Assembly: GCA_024404065.1 (NCBI GenBank)
Contig: JAKSQR010000019.1
Span: 1-16,763 of the forward strand
Source of the DNA: Clostridia bacterium
GTDB lineage: Bacteria > Bacillota > Clostridia > Oscillospirales > Acutalibacteraceae
Direction: 5' to 3'
Length of the DNA: 16,763 nt
This document shows positions 1 through 7,940 of this stretch, piece after piece. The position numbers and the translations under genes are program-made. The stretch's first letter is position 1. Each line of letters starts with the position of its first letter. Under the pieces are notes generated by a model. The model saw only the letters and a program-made list of their open reading frames with translations, did not search any database and was not told where the DNA came from.

Positions 1-975
1 TTCTTCTTTCACTTCGTCAGCTGCTTCGGTATTTGCTTCAGCCTTCAGTTTTTCCTCAAGGAAGAAATCAATACCATCTATAGGCTGTGGGTGCTTCTTA
101 TATTTATTAGTTTTCATTATAAGTAACACAAGGCATACACATGCAAGAACTACTGAAAGTGCCTGAGAAACACGGATACCTGTATTGGCAATATAAAGGC
201 TGTCTGTTCTGAGGCCCTCAACTATTGACCTTTCAGCACCGTACCATACACCGTACCAGAGGAACATCTGACCGCTGAATTTACGGAACTTACGGCATAC
301 AAGGTAAAGCACAAGTACACCTATAAGGCACCAGATTGATTCATAAAGGAATGTGGGATGAACATATCCCCATGGGTCAATTTCAAGACCCTGCTTCTGG
401 ATAAGCTCAAAGTTTTCAAACTTATAAGCATTCAGATAGCGGTAAACCTTTTCGCTCTTCATACCCCAGGGAAGGTTTGTATTTGTGCCAAAAGCTTCCT
501 GGTTAAAGAAGTTACCCCATCTGCCAATGCCCTGACCTACAAGGAAAGCAATAGCGGCACAGTCAAGAAGATTATAAAAATTCATCTTGCGAACCTTACA
601 TACGATATAAGCAGCAACAAGACCGCCAATAAGACCGCCGTAAATAGCAAGTCCGCCTTCCCAGATTTTAATAATATCAATGGGATGTGGCTTGTACTCT
701 TCCCATCTGGAGAATACATAATAAAGCCTTGCACCTACAATACCGGCAATAGTGCCGTAAATAAGCACATCTATCATCTTATCAAGGCTCATTTTCCAGG
801 TATAGGCAATTCTGCCACCGAGTAAAACAGCAAGCAAAAATCCAAATGCAATTATTGCACCATAGGTGTGAATTGTAATAGGATGACCAAATACTGAAAA
901 CTGAGCAAGTATTTCGCCTACAACTATAGGCTTATCTCCTAAGCACTTAAAATATACTTCTGTACAATCAAGCAC
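1..975 (-). CDS. lgt: Prolipoprotein diacylglyceryl transferase (3' end outside window)
   Basis: Membrane enzyme that moves diacylglycerol from phosphatidylglycerol to the lipobox cysteine of prelipoproteins, the first step of lipoprotein maturation. I translated 325 residues from a GTG at 975; the gene continues past position 1. The GTG sits 7 nt after a strong AAGGAGG. The family signature GRWGNFFNQEAFG is at residues 151-163, with R152, N155 and G163 matching E. coli R143, N146 and G154. A later R249 and E253 match R239 and E243. Hydrophobic segments are spread through the protein (about 36-55, 70-88, 108-126, 213-228, 268-287), as expected for the seven-helix fold. After the last helix comes a charged, Glu/Lys-rich cytoplasmic tail. 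The residue equivalent to E. coli H103 is Tyr112. It is the last gene seen in the leftward lon operon, 15 nt after the M16 peptidase. Confidence 0.95.
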   Translation of the reverse strand, partial: MLDCTEVYFKCLGDKPIVVGEILAQFSVFGHPITIHTYGAIIAFGFLLAVLLGGRIAYTWKMSLDKMIDVLIYGTIAGIVGARLYYVFSRWEEYKPHPIDIIKIWEGGLAIYGGLIGGLVAAYIVCKVRKMNFYNLLDCAAIAFLVGQGIGRWGNFFNQEAFGTNTNLPWGMKSEKVYRYLNAYKFENFELIQKQGLEIDPWGYVHPTFLYESIWCLIGVLVLYLVCRKFRKFSGQMFLWYGVWYGAERSIVEGLRTDSLYIANTGIRVSQALSVVLACVCLVLLIMKTNKYKKHPQPIDGIDFFLEEKLKAEANTEAADEVKEE

Positions 976-990
976 AATAATTCCTCCTTA

Positions 991-2259
991 TCAGGCGGGT
1001 ATAATTACTGAAAGTGCGCTGCACTTTTCGTTAATAACAGCAAGTCTTTCATTAGCTTTATCAAGGGAAACCTTCTGAATTGATTTCATATCATCAAAGG
1101 GTTTACAGCCATTGAAATAAAGGGAAGCAAGAAGGTTTGAGCAATCATCTATATCATTGTAACCCATAACCATTCTGCCGTAATACTTACGCTTTGCTCT
1201 TTCAAATGCGGCAGGGTCAATGCCATGCTTCTTAGCATTCTTAATCTCTTTTTTAATTGCATCAGCAACTGCCTCAGGGTTATCACTTGCGCCGCCAATC
1301 ATAACGGTGCTGAAGCCATAGCCACTAAAGAGTGAGCCGCCAAAATCCATGCTGACAAGACCTTCATCAAGCATTCTCTTAAAGAAGGGAGATGACTTGC
1401 CAAAAAGTGCCTCAATCAGAATTTCAGTTGCGTACTCATCCTCAATATCTGAAACAGGGTCTTTTAAGTCCTCCTTAAAGCCAAGAAGAAACTGTTTGCG
1501 ACCAACAGAAAGCTTACATTCAATATAATCCTGAACAGGCTTTGCAGGTTCTTTTATAAACTTTCTTTCAGGTACTGGCTGTTTTTTGCGGATAATAGCC
1601 TTATCTACCTGAGCAAAAATCTGCTCGGGGTCTACATTACCTACAATGGAAAGCACCATATTTGAGGGATTGTAGAAAATATCATAAAGCTTGTAAAGAA
1701 GCTTATCATCAATCTGAGCGATTGACTCCTGAGTGCCTGCAATATCAATCCTTACAGGATTTGATTTATACAAAGCTCTGAGAAGGTTGAACATTACCAT
1801 CCAATCGGGTAAATCCTGATACATACGGATTTCCTGACCGATAATCCCCTGCTCTTTCTGTACAGTTTCAGCAGTAAAATAAGGCTTCTGTACAAAATCA
1901 AGAAGATAACCAAGGGATTCGTCTATACGGTTTGAGCCCTTGAAAAGGTAAGCTGTCTGCTCAAAGCTTGTGTAAGCATTAGCATAAGCACCTGTTCTTG
2001 AGAAAAGCTCAAAGGCATCTAACTCCTCACACTCAAAGAGCTTATGCTCAAGGAAGTGAGCTGTGCCCTCAGGGATATCCTCAAAAGTACCGTCCTCACG
2101 CTTAATTGATGTATCAATTGAGCCGTATTTAACTGCGAATAAAGCATAGGCTGAATCATAGCCTGCTTTAGGCATAACTATTATTTCAAGGCCTGATGAA
2201 TGTTTACCGCAGTAAACAACCTCATTAAGCTTTTCATCTCTGTATTCTTTAATTCTCAT
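991..2259 (-). CDS. M16 family zinc metallopeptidase, active subunit (YfmH-like)
   Basis: A 422-residue member of the pitrilysin/insulinase M16 family, which cleaves short or unfolded peptides in a clamshell chamber. The inverted zinc motif HFLEH is at residues 68-72 (H68 and H72 zinc ligands, E71 catalytic), and E143 in GIIGQEI is the likely third ligand. The second half carries the usual inactive repeat with a family-typical R/Y-containing segment around 355-365. It starts at ATG 2259, 6 nt after AGGAGG, and overlaps the end of the upstream gene by 11 nt, so translation is probably coupled. The upstream neighbour is a paralogue without the zinc motif. Such active/inactive pairs (YfmH/YfmF in Bacillus; mitochondrial processing peptidase beta/alpha) work as heterodimers. 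The natural substrate is unknown. Confidence 0.9.
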   Translation of the reverse strand: MRIKEYRDEKLNEVVYCGKHSSGLEIIVMPKAGYDSAYALFAVKYGSIDTSIKREDGTFEDIPEGTAHFLEHKLFECEELDAFELFSRTGAYANAYTSFEQTAYLFKGSNRIDESLGYLLDFVQKPYFTAETVQKEQGIIGQEIRMYQDLPDWMVMFNLLRALYKSNPVRIDIAGTQESIAQIDDKLLYKLYDIFYNPSNMVLSIVGNVDPEQIFAQVDKAIIRKKQPVPERKFIKEPAKPVQDYIECKLSVGRKQFLLGFKEDLKDPVSDIEDEYATEILIEALFGKSSPFFKRMLDEGLVSMDFGGSLFSGYGFSTVMIGGASDNPEAVADAIKKEIKNAKKHGIDPAAFERAKRKYYGRMVMGYNDIDDCSNLLASLYFNGCKPFDDMKSIQKVSLDKANERLAVINEKCSALSVIIPA

Positions 2260-3523
2260 TTCCGCCCTCCTCTACAGGTGCAGCGGCAAGCATAAAGATT
2301 TTATCAAGAGACATCTTTTTTGCTGCTTCGCAGATTTCTTCACGGGTAATTTTTTCTATTTTTTCAGCATTTTCTTCAGGAGTGAAAATTTCACTGTGAA
2401 GAATCTGACTTGCATAGAAAGCACAAATACTTTCAGGAGTGTTAAGTGTGAGGCCTTCTTTAATTGAGCGCTTACTTGCCTCAATTACTTCATCGTCAAA
2501 TTTGCCGTTTCTTACGTCATTAAGCTGATTTATAACCTCAGCAGAAACTGCCTTTTCCTTTTCGGTATCAATACCGCTCTGAACTACAACAATACCCTTT
2601 TCACATACGAAACGGGCACTGCAGTAGTATGCAAGGCTCATTTTTTCACGGACATTTGCAAAAAGCTTAGAGTATGTACCGCCGCCGAAAATATCTACCA
2701 TTACCCTGACTGCATCAGGATTATCATCAGCATTTTCCATACCTGCTCTGTAACCCATAACAAGCTTGCCCTGATTTACAGGAACAGCCTCCTCAAGGCG
2801 GTTGAAACGGGCTCTCTTTAAGAAGATGGTAGATATTTCACATGGTGTTCTTTCAATCTTTGAGAATTTCTCTCTGAACATTTCTGCGATTTTATCTGCA
2901 TCTCCGTTACCTACTACGGTAATCTGGAAAATTGCAGTGGAAAGAAGGTTTTTCCATGCGGCATAAACCTCTGTCATCTTAGTTTTTTCTATCTGCTCAA
3001 TGGTGCCCACTCTTGGCTTACCATAGGGCTCATTTGCACACATTGCCTCTATGCACTTTATGTAAGCATAGGTGCGCTTATCATCCTGCTCCTCAAGAAC
3101 ACTCTGTACAAGAAGTCTCTTTTCAATAGCAAGATTATCTGAGCCGAAGCTGCCGCTTTTAACATTAGGATTAAACAGCATACCTGCCAAAAGCTCGGCA
3201 CACTCCTCCACAATGCTCTCACCTGAGAATGAGAATTTATCATCTATGCAAGTGATTGAAAGGGAAAGAATCTGAGCATCGCCCATTTTGCTTACCCCTG
3301 CACCTACGGAAGCACCATAAAGCTCATCAAGCTTGCCGTTAAGCTGAGTTAAATCAGGATAAGCCTTGCAGGAGCGCTTAAGAAGGTAAATCATAAGCGC
3401 ATTTGCAGAAGCCTCATCACCCATAGGCAATGCCATTGTGATTAAAATTTTATTGGTTTTGAATTTATCGGTTTTAATGTTGACAAGTCTTACGCCTGAA
3501 GCAATTTCAATTGGCTTGACCAT
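2249..3523 (-). CDS. M16 family peptidase-like protein lacking the zinc motif (YfmF-like)
   Basis: A 424-residue M16-fold protein. Where an active enzyme has HxxEH, this one has only LKRSCKAYP-type sequence (about residues 49-57), so it should not bind catalytic zinc. Fold-typical features remain: the N-terminal LDELYGA segment, QSVLEEQDDKRTYAY near the domain middle, a GGGTYSKLFANVREKMSLAYY segment shared with M16 second domains, and the C-terminal SICAFYASQIL region. I chose ATG 3523 rather than the adjacent TTG at 3526 because AGGAAG then lies 7 nt upstream. It is 30 nt downstream of lysA and overlaps the active M16 gene by 11 nt. The most likely role is the regulatory or substrate-binding half of a heterodimer with that gene's product. 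Confidence 0.85.
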   Translation of the reverse strand: MVKPIEIASGVRLVNIKTDKFKTNKILITMALPMGDEASANALMIYLLKRSCKAYPDLTQLNGKLDELYGASVGAGVSKMGDAQILSLSITCIDDKFSFSGESIVEECAELLAGMLFNPNVKSGSFGSDNLAIEKRLLVQSVLEEQDDKRTYAYIKCIEAMCANEPYGKPRVGTIEQIEKTKMTEVYAAWKNLLSTAIFQITVVGNGDADKIAEMFREKFSKIERTPCEISTIFLKRARFNRLEEAVPVNQGKLVMGYRAGMENADDNPDAVRVMVDIFGGGTYSKLFANVREKMSLAYYCSARFVCEKGIVVVQSGIDTEKEKAVSAEVINQLNDVRNGKFDDEVIEASKRSIKEGLTLNTPESICAFYASQILHSEIFTPEENAEKIEKITREEICEAAKKMSLDKIFMLAAAPVEEGGNEN

Positions 3524-3553
3524 CAATTCACTTCCTAACTGTAAATCTCTATA

Positions 3554-4852
3554 TTATACGTCACACTCACAAAGCTGAGCGTAGGTTTCACGCTTAATAA
3601 CCTCTCTTGCAGTACCATTCTTAACAAATACAACAGGAAGTCTGGGAATACGGTTATAGTTTGAAGCCATAGAGTAGTTGTAAGCACCTGTTGAAAGAAC
3701 TGCAAGAATATCACCGGGCTCAACAGGCTGGATTCTTGTCCATTCCTGAATAAGGTCACCGCTTTCGCAGCACTTACCTGCAACGGTAACAGTCCAATCT
3801 CTCTTTTCGCTTGCCTTATTAGCACAGATTACTTCGTATGAAGACTGATAAAGAGCGTATCTGGGGTTATCACACATACCGCCGTCAACAGAAACATAGG
3901 TTCTTACATCGGGGATATCCTTAACACAGCCTACTGTGTAAAGTGTAAGACCTGCTGCGCCTACTACTGAACGACCGGGCTCAATAAGAATGAAGGGGGT
4001 CTTGAGACCAAGCTCTGCTGAGTAGCTGTTTACTGCAGCACTTACCTTACGCATATAATCTGAGTAGGGTCTGGGTCTGTCGCTCTTAAGGTACTTGATA
4101 CCAAAACCACCACCAAGGTTAAGTTCACCAAGCTCTGTGCCTGTTTCATCCTTAACCTGCTTAAAGAGGTCAAGCATAACTGTTGCAGCAAGCTCAAATG
4201 GGTCAAGGTCAAAAATCTGTGAGCCGATATGGCAATGAAGACCTCTGAGGTTGATATTTTCCATAGCAAGAGCTGCCTTGATACCTTCCATTGCTTCGCC
4301 TGTTTCAAGAGCAAAACCAAACTTGGAGTCAATCTGACCTGTTTTGATAAAGCTATGTGTATGAGCATCAATACCGGGCTTTATTCTGAGCATAACGCCC
4401 ATTGTCTTGCCCTTTTCCTTAGCAATTTTATCAAGGGTTTCAAGCTCTGTAAGGTTATCAACAATAATTCTGCCTACGCCGTAATCAACAGCCATAACAA
4501 GCTCATCATAGGTCTTGTTGTTGCCGTGGAAAACAATGTTTTCAGCAGGGAAATCTACTGACATAGCAGTATAAAGCTCACCGCCTGAAACAACGTCAAT
4601 ACCTGTACCCTCTTCGTTACAGATACGAACCATTTCCTTACAGCAGAATGCCTTTGAAGCATAAACTACAAGGCCGTTGCCTGCATATTCATCATCAATT
4701 GACTTCTTGAATTCTCTTAAATTCTTACGGATTTCATTCTCATCGAATGCATAAAGGGGTGTGCCGAACTTCTTGGCAAGCTCGCAAGTGTCATAATTGC
4801 CAATTGTAAGATGGCCTCTTTCATTTACTGAAACACAATCTGATACGTACAT
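3554..4852 (-). CDS. lysA: Diaminopimelate decarboxylase
   Basis: PLP-dependent enzyme that converts meso-diaminopimelate to L-lysine and CO2, the last step of lysine synthesis. The 432 residues show the fold-type III layout. A PLP Schiff-base lysine is K67 in VYASKAFCCKE, and HIGSQ with H208 follows. The glycine-rich phosphate loop GGGFGIKY is at 247-254 and EPGRS is at 291-295. CESGD with catalytic C362 (from the partner subunit) and the substrate-binding GAYNYSMASNYN at 389-400 complete the site. The length is normal for the family. The ATG begins 1 nt after the ysxC stop, and its GAGGTG ribosome site lies inside the ysxC coding end, which implies coupled translation. Finding lysA inside a lon-ysxC operon is not part of the Bacillus gene order, so the placement is local to this lineage. 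Confidence 0.96.
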   Translation of the reverse strand: MYVSDCVSVNERGHLTIGNYDTCELAKKFGTPLYAFDENEIRKNLREFKKSIDDEYAGNGLVVYASKAFCCKEMVRICNEEGTGIDVVSGGELYTAMSVDFPAENIVFHGNNKTYDELVMAVDYGVGRIIVDNLTELETLDKIAKEKGKTMGVMLRIKPGIDAHTHSFIKTGQIDSKFGFALETGEAMEGIKAALAMENINLRGLHCHIGSQIFDLDPFELAATVMLDLFKQVKDETGTELGELNLGGGFGIKYLKSDRPRPYSDYMRKVSAAVNSYSAELGLKTPFILIEPGRSVVGAAGLTLYTVGCVKDIPDVRTYVSVDGGMCDNPRYALYQSSYEVICANKASEKRDWTVTVAGKCCESGDLIQEWTRIQPVEPGDILAVLSTGAYNYSMASNYNRIPRLPVVFVKNGTAREVIKRETYAQLCECDV

Positions 4853-4853
4853 T

Positions 4854-5438
4854 TCAATTCACCTCAATAGAGTTAATAATTTCTTTGATTTCGTTTACAC
4901 CCTTGCCTGTAACGGAAGAAAACTCAATTTTAGTTATATCTTCATAATCGGCAAGCTCCTGCTTAAGCTCCTCACGGCGCTTTTCAGTTTCGGTTTTATT
5001 AAGCTTATCACTCTTTGTAAGAGCGATTATAAAAGGTATTTCCATCTGCTTCATAAAGTTGAGCATTGTCATATCATCAGCGGATGGTGCATGGCGCATA
5101 TCAATAAGCTGAATTACAAGGGCTATATTTCGCTCTGACTGGAAGTAGCCCTCCATAAGCTCAGCCCAGCGTTTCTTTTCGCTCTGATTACGCTTAGCAT
5201 AGCCGTAGCCCGGTAAATCCACAAAGTAAACACCATCACAGCTGAAAAAGTTTACTGTGATTGTTTTACCTGGGACTGAGCTGACTCTGGCTAAGTTTTT
5301 TCGGTTGAAGACCTTATTGATAAGAGAACTCTTACCAACATTTGACCTGCCTGAAAACACTATTTCAGGCTCAACCGATGGTGGCAGCTGCTTTGATGTG
5401 CCGTAGGCAGCTTTGAAATCTATGGAATCAAATCTCAT
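4854..5438 (-). CDS. ysxC: Ribosome-biogenesis GTPase YsxC/EngB
   Basis: Small essential TRAFAC GTPase (YihA/EngB/YsxC family) that helps late assembly of the 50S ribosomal subunit. The 194 residues contain G1 GRSNVGKSS at 30-38, a G2 threonine within PGKTITVNF (57-65), G3 DLPGYGYAKR at 74-83, G4 TKSDK at 141-145 and a G5-like SSVTGKG near 174. The DLPGYGYAK segment is diagnostic of this family rather than Era or Der. The start codon overlaps the lon stop in an ATGA, with AAGGTGG just upstream inside lon. lon followed by ysxC is also the order in Bacillus and many other Firmicutes. Confidence 0.95.
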   Translation of the reverse strand: MRFDSIDFKAAYGTSKQLPPSVEPEIVFSGRSNVGKSSLINKVFNRKNLARVSSVPGKTITVNFFSCDGVYFVDLPGYGYAKRNQSEKKRWAELMEGYFQSERNIALVIQLIDMRHAPSADDMTMLNFMKQMEIPFIIALTKSDKLNKTETEKRREELKQELADYEDITKIEFSSVTGKGVNEIKEIINSIEVN

Positions 5439-7783
5439 ACAGCACCACCTTTATCAAAATTGACTACAGCCTCATTCCAGACCTGGTCAATTGTTTTAAC
5501 GGGCTTAAATGTAACATTCTCTTTAACCTTTGCATCCACCTCGTCAAGGTCAGGTACATTGTCGTAAGGAATTATTACTGTTTTAATGCCTGCCCTGTAA
5601 GCTGCCATAGATTTCTCTTTAAGGCCGCCTATAGGAAGCACTCTGCCTCTTAATGTGATTTCGCCTGTCATGGCAACATCACTTCTTATCTTTTTGCCTG
5701 TAAGGGCAGATACAAGAGATGTAGCGATTGTTACGCCTGCTGACGGGCCGTCTTTTGGTGTAGCACCCTCTGGCACATGAATGTGAATATCGTTATTTTT
5801 ATAAAACTCTGTGTTGATATTCAGATCCTTTGCCTTTGAGCGGATAAAGCTGACTGCTGTTTTAGCACTTTCGCACATTACCTCACCAAGTGAGCCTGTA
5901 AGCTCAAGCTTGCCTGTGCCATCAAGTACAGCTGACTCTATCTCAAGCATTTCTCCGCCTACAGAAGTCCAGGCAAGGCCATTTGCAATGCCTATCTCAT
6001 CAATCTTTTTGTGCTCATCCTCTTTGAATTTCTTTGAGCCAAGAAGATTTTCTATATCGTCAGGTTTAACGGAGATTTTCTCTGCCTCACCATTAACGAT
6101 TTTTACAGCACATTTTCGGCATACAGTAGCAATCTGCTGCTCAAGAAGTCTTACGCCTGCTTCCCTTGTGTAGCCATCAATTATAAGCTTAAGTGATTTA
6201 TCTGTAATTTTAAGCTGAGATGTTTTTAAGCCATGGCGTTTAATTTGCTTTGGAACAAGATGTTTTTTAGCAATCTGGAATTTTTCTTCGTATGTATAGC
6301 TGCCAAGCTCAATTATTTCCATTCTGTCCTGAAGCGGAGCAGGGATATTTGAGCGTACATTGGCAGTAGTTATAAACATTACCTTGCTTAAATCAAAGGG
6401 TAAATCAATGTAGTGATCAGTAAAGCCGAAATTCTGCTCAGGGTCAAGCACCTCAAGGAGGGCTGATGTGGGGTCACCCTTGTAATCGGCTGAGAGCTTA
6501 TCAACCTCATCAAGCAAAATAAGTGGATTGGCAGTTTTAGCTTTCTGAAGGGCATCTATAATTCTGCCCGGCATTGAGCCAATGTAGGTTTTACGATGGC
6601 CTCTGATTTCGGCCTCGTCCCTTACACCGCCGAGAGCAATTCTGACATACTCTCTGCCTGTAGCCCTTGCAATAGATTTTGCAACAGATGTTTTACCAAC
6701 ACCCGGAGGGCCTGAGAAGCAGATTATCTGACCTTTGATATCAGGTGATATCTGAGATACTGCTAAATACTCAAGTATTCTTTCTTTTATTTTTTCAAGA
6801 CCGTAGTGGTCATCCTCAAGAATCTTTTTAGATTTCTCAAGGTCTGTATTCTCTTTTGAGTAAACTCCCCATGGAAGTTCAATGCAGGTTTCAATATAGT
6901 TTCTTGAAACTGCGGCATCAGGAGATGAGGGAGCCATTTTTTCAAGCCTTGCGCACTCTTTGAGAAGCTTATTTTTTACTTCGTCATTTGCATTAAGAGC
7001 TTTGATTTTATTTCTGTACTCCTGAATGTCGTCATCCTGTGAGTAACCGTTAAGCTCCTCAGATATTGCTCTGAGTTGCTCCTGCAGGTAATAATCGTGC
7101 TGATTTTTATCTATACGGCTCTGTACCTTTTCGGAGATATCTGCCTCAAGAGCAAGAAGCTGAGTTTCGCCTGCAATTATTACGGCAACCTCCTCAAGCC
7201 TTTCAACAGGGTCAAGGATTTCAAGAATCTGCTGCCTTGTCTGAAACTCTATCATAATGTTGCCGGCTATGTAATCGGCAAGTTTACCGGGGTCATTCAT
7301 ATCAAGAATGGTGGTAATCATATCATCAGGCATTCTTGGTGCGATATCTGAGTAATCGGCAAATAAATCCTTTACCTCACGGATTAGTGCAAGTGAGTAG
7401 GCATAGTCTGCTTTCTTTACCTCTTTAGGCTTAAGGGCAAGAACCTCACCCTGAAAATAATCCCCTGTATCGGTAAGTGAAATAAGCTTAGCTCTGCATA
7501 TACCTCTTACAGAAACGTGGATTAAACCTTTTTTGCCGGGAGCTTTAAGCACCTGGTCTATACGGGCAATAACACCGTATTTGTAAAGTCCTTTATAATT
7601 CGGCACCTCATCTGCTATGCTCTTCTGGGATACAAGAAAAACTGTACGCCCTACTGAGGCAGCATTTATTGCCGCTACTGATTTTTCTCTGCCTACATCA
7701 AAGTGCAGCTGCTGGTCCGGAAACATTACAAGACCCCGCAATGCAACAACAGGCATTATACTCGGTTCTCTGGTTGTGCTCAT
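5435..7783 (-). CDS. lon: ATP-dependent protease La (LonA)
   Basis: Cytosolic ATP-dependent serine protease that degrades damaged and regulatory proteins. The 782-residue chain has the LonA order. An N-terminal substrate domain (about 8-200) precedes a helical linker. Next is the AAA+ module with Walker A GPPGVGKT at 358-365 and Walker B LILLDEVDK at 421-429. The C-terminal protease domain has the catalytic Ser681 in KDGPSAGVT and Lys724 in GGLKEK, 43 residues apart as in E. coli Lon (S679/K722). The length matches the family. The ATG at 7783 is preceded by GAAAGGAA. It is the first gene of a leftward operon and follows the promoter at 7852-7880. I see no CIRCE element or CtsR box in the 157-nt upstream gap, so classical heat-shock control is not evident. 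Confidence 0.97.
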   Translation of the reverse strand: MSTTREPSIMPVVALRGLVMFPDQQLHFDVGREKSVAAINAASVGRTVFLVSQKSIADEVPNYKGLYKYGVIARIDQVLKAPGKKGLIHVSVRGICRAKLISLTDTGDYFQGEVLALKPKEVKKADYAYSLALIREVKDLFADYSDIAPRMPDDMITTILDMNDPGKLADYIAGNIMIEFQTRQQILEILDPVERLEEVAVIIAGETQLLALEADISEKVQSRIDKNQHDYYLQEQLRAISEELNGYSQDDDIQEYRNKIKALNANDEVKNKLLKECARLEKMAPSSPDAAVSRNYIETCIELPWGVYSKENTDLEKSKKILEDDHYGLEKIKERILEYLAVSQISPDIKGQIICFSGPPGVGKTSVAKSIARATGREYVRIALGGVRDEAEIRGHRKTYIGSMPGRIIDALQKAKTANPLILLDEVDKLSADYKGDPTSALLEVLDPEQNFGFTDHYIDLPFDLSKVMFITTANVRSNIPAPLQDRMEIIELGSYTYEEKFQIAKKHLVPKQIKRHGLKTSQLKITDKSLKLIIDGYTREAGVRLLEQQIATVCRKCAVKIVNGEAEKISVKPDDIENLLGSKKFKEDEHKKIDEIGIANGLAWTSVGGEMLEIESAVLDGTGKLELTGSLGEVMCESAKTAVSFIRSKAKDLNINTEFYKNNDIHIHVPEGATPKDGPSAGVTIATSLVSALTGKKIRSDVAMTGEITLRGRVLPIGGLKEKSMAAYRAGIKTVIIPYDNVPDLDEVDAKVKENVTFKPVKTIDQVWNEAVVNFDKGGAV

Positions 7784-7851
7784 TATATATTCCTTTCACA
7801 CATCTTTTGAGATGCATACTTCTCCATTTTATGATAATTTTACGTTGATAT

Positions 7852-7880
7852 AATATATAATAATATAATAAATTTGTCAA
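7852..7880 (-). promoter_or_regulatory. Promoter of the lon-ysxC-lysA-M16-lgt operon
   Basis: Read on the minus strand: -35 TTGACA (7875-7880, perfect), 17-nt spacer, -10 TATATT (7852-7857, one mismatch). The start would fall near 7845, giving a leader of about 60 nt before the lon ATG. The whole segment is extremely AT-rich. GTTGACA at the -35 and a partial inverted copy (GTTGATA, 7844-7850 on the plus strand) flank the promoter core. Confidence 0.75.
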
Positions 7881-7891
7881 CATCAAATGAG

Positions 7892-7926
7892 CAAAAAATT
7901 ACAGCCGCAACTAAATACGGCTGTAA
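7892..7926 (-). terminator. Rho-independent terminator of the tmk-mltG-U32 operon
   Basis: A 9-bp perfect stem TTACAGCCG (7899-7907) / CGGCTGTAA (7918-7926) with a 10-nt loop. In the leftward direction it is followed by TTTTTTGC. It lies 15 nt after the stop codon of the U32 gene. Confidence 0.88.
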
Positions 7927-7940
7927 ATATAATCTATAAA

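Noticed and set aside
358..825. Plus-strand open frame of 155 codons
   Set aside because: It lies entirely antisense to lgt, whose minus-strand frame carries the family signature from a GTG start with a strong ribosome site.
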